From: Ditylenchus dipsaci
Lineage: Eukaryota; Nematoda; Chromadorea; Rhabditida; Anguinidae
Length of the DNA stretch: 64,000 nt
Assembly (NCBI GenBank): GCA_004194705.1
Contig: SADC01001204.1
Location: 1,550,001-1,614,000 of the forward strand
Reading direction: 5' to 3'
Both the position numbers and the translations under genes were made by a program. Under the pieces are notes generated by a model. That model searched no databases. It was not told where the DNA came from and saw nothing but the letters and a program-made list of their open reading frames with translations. Below, piece after piece: positions 54,660 through 64,000 of the stretch (its first letter is position 1; each line of letters starts with the position of its first letter).

Positions 54660-57600
54660 ATGAAGTATTCTGGAAAATACATCATGTTTTTTATGTTGAC
54701 AATCACACTGAAAGTTATAGCAAGTAAGTTACCACTCACTTTGAATTTAAAAAATATTAATTAGATTTTAATAACTTTTGGTTAGACTGTATTTTGCACA
54801 ACTGAATATATTTATGCTTTTTCAATATTTTATATTTTTTAGCTTACAGCCTGAGGCCCACTAATTTCTTATGGAACCATAGCCATTAATGACAATGGCA
54901 ATTAAGAATTTTTAAATTGGCGGCGGAAAGCCGAAAATGCGAAAAAATCTTTCGCGGATTTCTTTTTATTCACATCGAAAATGTAAATTTTATGTATTAG
55001 GTGAGGCGAATAAATAGTCACCTATAATAGGTTATAGGTCGATGAAGTCGGTTAAGTCGTCCGAACTGGCAGTTCAAGAAACATTGGGCCCTATTATCTT
55101 TTAGGGGGCCACATTTTTGCCTTGGTCCCCCCTGTGATTTTTTCTTGAAAAATGCCTTGGTTTCCACTGTCCATTATGATTATGTTAATATAGTGATTAT
55201 AGTGATCATGGTGATTATAGTTAACATAATCACCTTAACCATGATCACCTTCAAAACAACAAGGAGGACCAAGGCATTTTTGAAGAAAAACAACAGGGGG
55301 ACCAAGGCAAAATGAGGCCCCTTAAAAACAATAGAGCCAACATTGGGGGACTCATATAGAAAGGCCCCCCCCCCCCCCCCAAATTTTTGCCTTGGTCCCC
55401 CTGTTGTTTTTTGTTCAGAATTCAAAATTTTATGATGTATTGATGATTAATAAGATAATTATTGTGTTTGTTATGCAAATTTAAATATTAGCTGCTAACT
55501 GAAAGAATATAAAAATTATAAAATTGTAAAAAATTCCAAAAAAACAACAGGGGGACCAAGGCAAATATTTTAAAAAATTTGGGGGGCCCTTTCTATATGA
55601 GTTCCAACATTGGCTCGACTAGTGGATGGTTCTTAATTCTGAACAAATTTTTATCGCGAACAAAAAATAATTCTAATTACATTTCCGAAATAAAAGAACT
55701 GTTCCCGCAAATTCAAAAACTCGAAATTGACTTTGTCGTCAACGGCGATGGTCCATTAAAAATGCCTGCCAATTTCCTATTTTCATTTTCTTTGAATTTT
55801 TTGCTTAAATTATATTTAGCTACAGTCAACTCCCTCCATAGTGCACACCCAAGGGACCGGCGCCAGGTGTGAACTATGGCGGGTGGTTACTATGAAGGGA
55901 GTTGACCGTGTGGTGGGTAACCGCATCGGAAGCGGGTGTGCACTATGGTGGAGGTGTACATTGTGGCGGGTGTAGACTATGGAGGGAGTTGACTGTATTA
56001 ACATAATCGTGTAGTTCAAAAATTAACTTCAACAAAAGATTCAAGAAATAAAGATATTTAGGGGTTTGAAAAAATAGGTTCTTGTCTCAACCCTAAATCT
56101 CTACATTTCTGAATGATTCAATAAACTTTTACAACTCGTTAGAAAGTTGAGATCCTGGCTAATGTTCAAAATTTAAATTTAAAGGAAGGCTACATCTCTT
56201 GTCCGTATCTGGTCCCGCATGGAAATCTTTATATCCAACTATAACACATTTGAAGGATGGTAGTTTGAATTCTCTGCCCCACGCTACATTATTTTTTATA
56301 TTTGTTTGGTGATTGAGTTAACCACCATGTGTTCTAAGGCTAAAAACTATCAATTTATTGAATGGAATCATTTCTAGGTTGATCTGTTGTCGTTAAGAGC
56401 CTTAATTTTACGATTTAATGCATATCACCTTTAAAATAAAAAGTTCTTACCTAGGTTTGGGCTATAACTTAGCACAAGTAGTCGTGAATCTCTGCGCTTG
56501 AGTCTTTGCTGTGCTCCCAAGAGCCTAAGGATAATTTCGATACTAAATCCGGGAAAAAATGTTAAGAAAAAAGTGTGCGGTCAGAGGAATTCGAACCAGC
56601 AACCTTCAAATCTTTTTAATTCAAAAACGATTCCATGCGCGACCAGATACGGACAAGAGATGTACCCTCCTTTTAAATTTAAAAAAGGCGGCTATAAAAT
56701 AAGCGACCAAAATTAATCTAATAGGAAATAAAATACTGTAGAAATAGGATGAAAAACCGTTGTTTTTATAAAATAAAATTATATTTGGGTCATGGGAAAC
56801 TAGCGGTATTGTTTCCCGGCATATAATTAATCAGCATTATTTATTCGTAAAATGACCGTTCGTAAAGCGTCTTTAGAAAATATATACATAAGCAAGTACC
56901 TATTTCTAACACTAAAAAGGCTATTTTAAACTAGTTTGACATTCAAACTGTGAAATTATACTATAATTTTTTTACATTTTTTTATTTTAGCTGGCAACAA
57001 AGGAGATAATGAGTATTCCAAACAATTTAAACCCTTAAGTAGTAAGTTAGTAGTTTTATTTAAGAGTGACTGAACAACAATAGTTATAGCAGTAACTTTT
57101 GGTATTCATAGTTGACCTTTTTTGACAGACCCTGTGATTTACAAAGTTTTTAAATGGCATACCAGGGGCATATCAGTGCTTTACTTTTAAATTAAAAAGC
57201 TATTGTGTCATTTTTTCGAATTTTACATACCGTATTTCTTCTAATAGGAGCACCCGCTCTAATAAGCGCGCCCTCTCAACTTTGAGGTCTGGGTCTAGGT
57301 GCAGATTCAATATTTTACAAAGCTGTTTATTGCGTTTTCTTAACTCCCACGAGCTCTACCGATTCTGCTTTTTAGATTTTTATTTTCACCCAAAAATCTC
57401 GAGATCGAATTCCAAATTTTCCAATTTTCGGGAGATTGAAAAATAAGCGCACCAGTGCGCCTATTAGAGGAAATACGGTATACAGGCAAACCTCTAAAGA
57501 AGTTTTTTTCGATGCATCCTTACGTAAAATTATTACGTGATTACGTAAAATGACTAATACTCTACCCTTGCTTCAACGAAAATTTTACTGGTCGCCAGGG

Positions 57601-60600
57601 AGTTCGTCAAATCGAGTTTGACTGTATTTGTAAATAACGGTGGCACTCTCCTTTAAGGTGTCGAACTGCGTGTTTCAAAAATGTTTTTCAGCTATGTTTG
57701 TTGTCAACTCGACAAAGACAAACTTGTGCAAAATTAAAAATTGGATTAGCATCATGAATATCAGAATTGACTTAAAAATCGAAATCCAATATAAGATAAA
57801 TCAACTTTTTCGGTGTTTTTTTCCTTTTCCATTTCATTTTTAGGGCATTTTTGAAAGAATTTCGCAATTCTGATATTTATGATGTTAATCCAACTTTTAA
57901 TTCTGCACAAGTTTGTCTGATATTGCAACACCGAGTTATCAACAAAACATAACTGAAAAAAACATTTTTGAAATAAAACACGCAGTTCGATAGCTTGAAC
58001 GAGAGTAGACCATAAATAACTTATTTACAGAATGCTCAGAAATTGAAAACTTGCGAGTAAAGGAGCTGGACCAAATCGCAAACGAACAAGGAGACTTTCA
58101 GTCCTACAGTGTCGCAACCTATGATGAATACCTTTGCATTGGCCAATTACTTACTAATAATAAAAAAAACTAAATTCTTCCATACGGCTAAACTAGTTTT
58201 AGACCAAATGATCACAGAATTTAAACAGAAACACACACAAATTACCATTAGTCACATTGACCGATTAAAAGAAGAAATACGAAAAGAGGAAGATTTCGAA
58301 GAATCTAATGCAGATTGCCAATTAAAACAAAATATAGTAAAGATCAAAAATGAGGCCGAAAATGGAATAAATTTGTATCCAGCTGTCATTTACAGTAAAC
58401 TGTTCATGCGAAAGGCTTATTCAGTTGGTGGTCCAGCCTCCTGGCTCAACATCTACTCCTTTGCCCAATATATTAGTGATTTGGACATCATAATCCAGCT
58501 GTCCAGGCTTCAGAGCAAAGCTATAAATCTTTTAATATTTGACTACATCTACACCGAACATGTGGGCAACAAACAAAAAACAAAACTTCACGGAAAAGCT
58601 ATAGTTGTGGGCTGTGGTCCAGCTGGCCTCTACTCTTCCTTCTACGCGTTTGAATCAGGCATGAGCATCGACAGAGTAGATGATCGAAACTGTTTCACGC
58701 GCACCCACATTGTCAGGCTGGACCCGATGTGGACAGCTCAACTAGTCTACTTTTTAGGCACCTATTATGATAGATTGTTTGTTGGCGATACATCCATTGG
58801 AACTTCATTGGGGAATATAATGAATATGTGCGAGCTAACCTCAAAGAACTAGAAACAGCACTTGACTTCCAACTGTCTCTTTTAGGCAAATATGTGAGGT
58901 GCAAGACAGACACTTCCGCAAGTCTGAGCCCTATAATTAAAGCGGCGGTCAACAGAATCCAATTCCCGACCCAGGAACTTCCACATTTCACTGCCAAGTT
59001 AGACACAGGCAAGAATGCTGTAATATCAGATCCAGGTCAAGGCATTGAATTCAACTTTATGATCATTAGTTCAGGAGCTAAAAGCAGGTTGAGGTCTGCG
59101 TATGTAAATGTGCCCACAGATGAAACGGTCAAAGAACGCTACAGTGTGGCCACTTTTGTTAAAGGCTCAAAGTTGAGTGGGATAATGTTAGTACCTGAAG
59201 AGAAAGAAGGTTTTGTGACAGGCAACCGGCTGGACAGCCTCAAAGCCTTTGAAAATATGCAAACTCTTGGACCATTCCTCAAAAAGGAGCATATTGGTGA
59301 ACAGATTCAAGCAAGCACATTTTTGTCTGAGAAAATTAAAAAAAGATATTCTCATATACACAATATGATGATACATGGCATGGAAATGGCTGAGAATGGC
59401 CCAAAGGTGGCAAAACAATGTCCAGAAAAAGTTGAAGTCAAGTACGGTCTAGTTGAAAATGGAACCACCATCAATATAGGGGGAGTCACAGCGCCAGCTT
59501 TGGCCGAATTTTTAACGAATTAGCTTTAGAAGACAAAAACAATAGTCTAGAGTGCGACCGTCTGATGATGCAGCTAAATAGGAAATATTTAAAAGCCTTA
59601 ACTGAAGCTAAACTGCACCAGACAGTAGTGCTTGAAGGTGAACACATCAACACACGCAACATTATAAGCATAGACCAAAAGGGTAATGCTTTGGAAGAAA
59701 ATCCTTCCAAACTTCATTTTGATCCAGTATCCGTCAATACGTCCACATTCAACCTCACTCAAATGTCAATGAAATATTCCGCAACACAATACACAGCTGA
59801 TTACATTAAAGGGGAGCCAAAAGTTCCGTCTGAAATTATGGTCACTTTTGGTGATGCTTTTGCCACACCACATCACTTGACAGGTGGGTAAAACTTAAAA
59901 AATACACCTTTAGGGTCATTTCCTCTTTCTAAAAATCGAATTAAACGAATAGGCAACCTTTAAAAGGGCATGCAAATGCGTTACACTGATAAAAAGATGA
60001 GACCAGCAATTCTTTTCCTTATCGAAACTTTTTGACGTGCGTTCTCGTCTAGACTTTTTAAGTTTTCTGCCTAGTATATTAGAGTGATATAAAGTCATCT
60101 ATACAGTAAACTCCCTCTATAATGAACGATTTTTTTGGTTTGGTTGGATTTGCCCTGAATAAGGCCTCTACAACGAACTCCCTCTATAACGAACACCTAA
60201 GACCGGTCCCTAGGGTGTTCGTTATAGAGGGAGTCGACTGTATTAGATTTGAAGCAAAATTAATGAGAAATGGAACCTAACTTAATGGAACATCGACTCT
60301 CTAGCAATTCTAACATACGCTGACCTACGCTTGCCTAAGCCTAAACCCAAAAAAAAACAAAAGGGGGACCAAGACATAAACTCTCCCCCATTGAGGGATA
60401 GGGCAAAAGGATGAATCTCGAAAAAACCTATTTCGTACGTCACAACTCCATTGTGGTCGAGCCATCAATGCCCCGTTTTACAAGCATTTTACTCCCTTTT
60501 AAAAATAAATATTTTTTCGTTCATATTTTTAAATCACTTATAAAGTAACTGGTGAGAAAGTTGTGATATTGGGGCTCCTGACGCTCCGACGTGTTTTTTT

Positions 60601-61308
60601 TCAAAGTCCTTTTATGGATAGGTCGTTTATTAGAGTCATTTTGAAATTTTCGGGGGTTCAACCAAAATCCAAAACGTGAAATCGGTAGAGCTCGCGAAAA
60701 CTAAAAAACACAAAAAACTGTTCGAAAAAAAATTCCGTTCCGAGATACATACCCTCAAAGTCAAGGGGGGGGTCTATTAGATCAGGGGCGTTTATGAGAA
60801 GAAATACGGTATATACCACCAGCTTCCGCTGCTCTTCCGCCGATCTACCAAAGCTATTCATTCTGCTGTTATTTTCTTATTTCTGGTAGGGTGCCCAACC
60901 AACCTTCTTGCACCTCTAAAATCTATATTTAACCAATGTTTTAATTTAGGCAGTGGATTGAGCACCTTAAGGCTTGGTATAGAAATTATGAAAAGCACTG
61001 TAATAAAATTCGGAAAGAAAAACGCCACACGCTTAGTTGGAATATTAAATGGAAGAATGGCAAAAGTCAGAAATTTAGCGCTAGAAAAAGGTAGCAAACA
61101 CGTAAATTTGTTAACAGAGGAAGAGAGGAATGCAAGCTCATTCAATAGAATGTGTGAAACTATCAATGATATCAAAAACAGAGCAAATATTTTTGGAATA
61201 AATGGCTTCAAGATTGTGTCAGATGGGGAAGTTTCTGCAGAGAATTCTACTTTTGGCATCGAAATAGATGGTCATAAGACTTACATGGCTGAAGTGACTA
61301 ACCGTTAG
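54660..61308 (+). CDS. secreted FAD-binding protein, flavoprotein monooxygenase-like
   Basis: Exons: 54660-54723, 56991-57041, 58031-59883, 60950-61308, all with phase 1 introns; about 774 residues. Exon 1 encodes a signal peptide (MKYSGKYIMFFMLTITLKVIA), so the protein should enter the secretory pathway. A helical N-terminal part (SVGGPASWLNIYSFAQYI) precedes the dinucleotide-binding motif AIVVGCGPAGLYSSFYAF near residue 229 (GxGxxG). RLDPMW follows, and near residue 655 comes GDAFATPHHLTGSGLSTL, like the GD motif that closes over FAD in class A monooxygenases. The substrate is unknown. Three one-base breaks occur: in an A8 run at 58162, near 58795 and in a T run near 59511. Correcting each gives continuous similarity to the minus-strand paralogue. 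A possible leader acceptor lies at 54629-54630. The introns hold many MITEs. Fold assignment is by motif only. Confidence 0.72.
55087..55338. mobile_element. Merlin-related MITE (family C), copy 3
   Basis: Ends GGCCCTATTATCTTTTAGG and inverse GGCCCCTTAAAAACAATAG, each followed inward by GCCTTGGTCCCCC-type sequence. AACATTG lies on both sides. Confidence 0.7.
55347..55604. mobile_element. Merlin-related MITE (family C), copy 4, 9-bp duplication
   Basis: Inverted ends ACTCATATAGAAAGG and CCTTTCTATATGAGT, with the CCTTGGTCCCCCTGTTGTTTT block inside each end. CAACATTGG repeats at 55338-55346 and 55605-55613. It sits directly after copy 3 at the same target sequence. Confidence 0.75.
55823..55995. 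mobile_element. MITE family K
   Basis: TA-flanked ends CAGTCAACTCCCTCCATAG and its inverse; GTGCACAC words in both arms and AAGGGACCGG in the core. In the large intron of the secreted flavoprotein gene. Confidence 0.8.
56179..56290 (+). repeat. tRNA-derived SINE-like unit
   Basis: CTTGTCCGTATCTGGTCCCGCATGG is followed about 50 bases later by GGTAGTTTGAATTCTCTGCC, like A and B boxes. An inverted relative lies at 56572-56668, and TTTAAATTTAAA flanks both units. Confidence 0.5.
56572..56668 (-). repeat. tRNA-derived SINE-like unit, inverted relative
   Basis: Read on the minus strand: TATCTGGTCGCGCATGGAATC (A-box region) and GGTTCGAATTCCTCTGACC (B box). The B box is nearly canonical. No full cloverleaf could be drawn. 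Confidence 0.5.
57228..57480. mobile_element. MITE family A
   Basis: Very similar to 25732-25985, including GAGCACCCGCTCTAATAAGC and CACGAGCTCTACCGATTC. A family K MITE follows after two bases. Confidence 0.85.
57483..57624. mobile_element. MITE family K, diverged
   Basis: CAGGCAAACCTCTAAAGAAG to AATCGAGTTTGACTG, TA on both sides. The arms match less well than in other copies. Confidence 0.6.
60104..60240. mobile_element. MITE family K
   Basis: CAGTAAACTCCCTCTATAATG to GTTATAGAGGGAGTCGACTG. The core is close to that of the copy at 53321. In the last intron of the secreted flavoprotein gene. Confidence 0.8.
60610..60811. mobile_element. family A MITE, left end missing
   Basis: GAAATCGGTAGAGCTCGCG, a GGTCTATTAGATCAGGGGCG stretch and GAAGAAATACGGTA identify the family. 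No TACCGTATT end was found on the left. Confidence 0.6.
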
Positions 61309-61533
61309 GCAAAATCAAAATTAATGAAATGCCGAAGAAAAAATACTCTGCTATCATGCAAGCTGTGTTGTAGCAATAACAATGTCAAGAAAACTCGGAC
61401 AATCACAAGAATAAGCAACTCTTCTAAAAATAATAATTAGATCATGCTTCTTGGCTTATACGTATACAATTTCAAATACGAGTTTGTTGAACAACCACAA
61501 TCCTGACTATACAAATAATTCTAAACTTTCTTT

Positions 61534-61727
61534 AAAGGACCATGCTCTTTGCGCGCAGCGGCAAATCCAAAATTTGAATTGGTGGGGACACTTCTCTTTC
61601 GTCTCACACTGTACTCTTTGCTGTTATGGCGAACGACTCCAAAGAGTAAAGTTTGAGACGAAAGAGAAGTGTCCCCCGCCAATTCCAATTTTGCGCATGT
61701 CGCTGCGCCCAAAGAGCATGGTCCTTT
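61534..61727. mobile_element. MITE family B, divergent copy
   Basis: AAAGGACCATGCTCTTTGCG to its inverse. It keeps the GGGACACTTCTCTTTCGTCTC blocks of the other copies, but its outer arms differ (GCGCAGCG words in place of GATGCAAATG). Confidence 0.8.
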
Positions 61728-61898
61728 AAATAAATTGAGACACACTTTCATTTTCTGTTAACCTACCAAATCCTGCTCTACTTTTCATGATAAAAAATAA
61801 ATAACTCTCAGTGCTAGTATAGAATAACCACCCCATCAATCTGCCCCCCTCCCACCATGCAAGTTACCGGATTCTACATCTTTTCACGGTAAAACGTC

Positions 61899-61976
61899 GA
61901 CTCGCTACAACTTGTGACTCGCTACAGCGACTCGCTACAATTGCGACTTGCTACAGCGACTCGCTACAGCATAGAA
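61899..61976. repeat. tandem repeat of CGACTCGCTACA
   Basis: Five irregular units of 15-20 bases sharing GACTYGCTACA. No spacers of constant length and no associated genes. Confidence 0.8.
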
Positions 61977-62804
61977 AAAGTTCGATCCCCCTTTGGTAAA
62001 ATTTTTTTGGTGAAGGCACACTTGGTAAAACAAAATTTTGGTGAAGGCTTTCTGGTTCCTTTTGTGTCACAGGTATGATGACTCTGATGTATTTTGAGAT
62101 ATAGAACCTGAGACCTAAAAAGCGACCCAATCACGTTTAACGCGGCACCACGAGCTCAACTGAGGAGTACCGTTATAATTGGTTTATTAGACTGAACCAA
62201 GCAAACCAAGTGGTCGTCCAATTGGAGCAAAATTTTTTTTTTACTTTCTCGGCTTCCAAAACCTGGTTTCTAAACTAAGAGCAGTTTCGTAAGTGAATCG
62301 GTCATGATAAACATGAATCCGGTATCACAATTAAGTTTTTCAAGTATTTCACGTAAAAGTACTTTTGGGATATTTTCATGTTCTTTTTTGCTTTTGCTAG
62401 ACAGTCCAAAAGCTTATTTTATACGACTTTAAAGCACTTTCTGGTGCCATTTTCATGCCGGTCCTAAGCCTTTTATTTGGCTGCATGTCTCTGTACAAAT
62501 TTTTTGTGCTTCCCGTAAAGATGTAAGTTTAAAAAAGGGCCTAAATGATTCTTTAAACATTTTTACACATGATTTTTTTTGAACGTAGGCAGACGACATC
62601 CTATTACAAAGCTCAGACAAAGAGCTTTCTTGAAGTGTAAAAAAGAAATAATTTCACTGCTCACCAGCCTAAGAAAGAACCCTACCTCACCTTAATGTGA
62701 CGTTACGAAAATTGGGCTTTTTGTGGACATTTCACTTGTGTCTGGAAGTTCCATTTTGTGATATTCGTGATCGGCAGGTCTGAAAACCCTATGTTGTTAC
62801 TATG

Positions 62805-63375
62805 TGCCGGATTTTTTGAGGTCGGTGCCGTAAATCGGTGCCGGTGCTGAAATTATGAAAAAAGGAAATTACATCGGTGCGGCACCGGCACCAGACAGCT
62901 CACGACCCCGCACCGGTACCGAAAATTTTTTGGTCGGTGCCGTGAGCTGGTGCCGCAATTCTAAGATTTACAACACTTGTTACTAGGTTGGATTCGGTCG
63001 GTTGACCAACAACCGAATTTTTAGGTCAATAAACCAAAACCAAAAAACCGACCGAAAAATGCGGAAAAACCGAAAACCGGGTTTAGCGAAATACCGGTTT
63101 ATTTAAGTCAAAAATTAACCGAAAACCGGGTTTGAAAAAAACCGGTTTTTTAAACCGATCGATCTCAAAAAACCGACCGAAATAAATAATAAGTCTGAAT
63201 ATAATTACAAACACAAATTAATGCCAATTATTTGTTCGCCAAGGCAAAATCATACAAGGTTTTCATAGTGGGGCAGGGCTGTGCACGGGCCGGGTTTTGG
63301 TCGGCCCGGCCCATAAAAGCCCGGCCCGGAAGGGTGTCGGCTCGGCCGAGCCCGGCCCGGCCCGAAAAGCCCGAA
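62805..63375. repeat. three adjacent stutter blocks (GGTGCCG, AAACCGAAAACCGG, GCCCGGCCCG)
   Basis: 62805-62960 is built on CGGTGCCG, 62990-63180 on AAACCGGTTT and AACCGACC, and 63265-63375 on GGGCCGGGC/GCCCGGCCCG after GCTGTGCACGGGCC. Each is self-complementary. They look like ends or remnants of different hAT-like non-autonomous elements. Confidence 0.5.
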
Positions 63376-63490
63376 AATTTCCAAAGCAGAATTCTAACAT
63401 TTTTTAAGTAACAAAATATCAGAATTTCATTTTTTGTGCTAAATTTTGGCGTTGAAATAAACCGAAAAAGCTGTTTTGACCTCTTATTTA

Positions 63491-63962
63491 CAGGGTGTGT
63501 CAGAATTACGCGCACATTGCTCTTTCTGTCTTGATTTTTTCATATGTTATCAATTTTAATTGCATTTATGCTGTCTGCATGGTATATCTCTTCCTTTTCG
63601 CTTATTTCGCTTATCTCTCCCCTTATGCTTTTTACGTTTAGATCATGGCTAATATCAAGAATAAAGAGCAAGCAAACCAAATTTGTTTGAAGCAGTTCAA
63701 ACTTGGTCTAGAAGAGATGTTCCGAATAATCGACAGTGGGCCTTCCTAAAGGTTTTAACTTTTGTCTCAATTTATCCTTTTTTGTTGTGTTTCTTATTGT
63801 TTATTATTGTACGAATAAAGATGAATGGGAAGTCTGTGTCATTGATTATTATAAACCCCGAGAGATTTCCTCGGGTTAGGGTCTCGAAAACGGAAATGGA
63901 CCGGGCAAGGAGCTACCTCGCCAAATTTTTCGAAAAAGTGCGCGTAATTCTGACACAGCCTG
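63491..63962. mobile_element. mariner-like MITE, TA target site
   Basis: 472 bp with inverted ends CAGGGTGTGTCAGAATTACG and CGTAATTCTGACACAGCCTG flanked by TA. The inside has no intact transposase. Confidence 0.8.
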
Positions 63963-64000
63963 TATATGAAATGCTCTTTATCTTTCTGACAGCTTGTATG

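Larger units (their letters stand above)
61309..64000. other. right margin, repeats only
   Basis: No host gene was recognised after the flavoprotein stop. It holds MITE B copy 3, a CGACTCGCTACA tandem repeat, a remnant of element E (about 62590-62720), GC-rich stutter blocks and a mariner-like MITE at the edge. Confidence 0.6.

Noticed and set aside
55180..55425. 81-codon minus-strand ORF
   Set aside because: It spans the ends of two MITEs and reads repeat sequence.
61899..61976. CRISPR-like array
   Set aside because: The repeats are irregular in spacing and diverged, there are no spacers, and the genome is eukaryotic.

Overview
This is a eukaryotic, intron-rich, AT-rich and very repeat-rich window. 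The best guess is a nematode. One host gene is the conserved bridge-like lipid transfer protein BLTP1 (nematode LPD-3), and two genes look like nematode serpentine chemoreceptors, closest to class T (Srt). The species cannot be read from the sequence. There are no prokaryotic features, CRISPR arrays or operons.

Layout. From 1306 to 27719 (+) lies the C-terminal part of BLTP1, about 38 short exons separated by introns full of DNA transposons. One of its introns holds a 2.96 kb element with long terminal inverted repeats (TIRs) and an 8-bp target duplication. That element carries six exons of the cytoplasmic dynein heavy chain AAA1 region in antisense, next to a MULE-like transposase fragment. 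From 30131 to 33623 (-) and 37572 to 42481 (+) lie two divergently transcribed chemoreceptor genes. A Merlin (IS1016-type) transposon follows at 42.6-43.9 kb. From 44584 to 46865 (-) and 54660 to 61308 (+) lie two paralogues of a secreted FAD-binding protein. The 54-61 kb copy keeps a signal peptide, a GxGPAG dinucleotide-binding motif and a C-terminal GDA motif. The other copy has a degenerate motif and is truncated. The rest is repeats: at least six families of short inverted-repeat elements (MITEs), foldback palindromes, tRNA-derived SINE-like units and nested insertions.

Coding exons throughout carry single-base frame breaks, mostly at homopolymers, while splice sites and protein similarity remain good. 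The two chemoreceptor copies break at different bases of the same exon. I therefore read many of these breaks as sequence or consensus errors rather than gene death, but this cannot be settled from the window alone.

Protein identifications rest on motifs and remembered family sequence; no database search was run.
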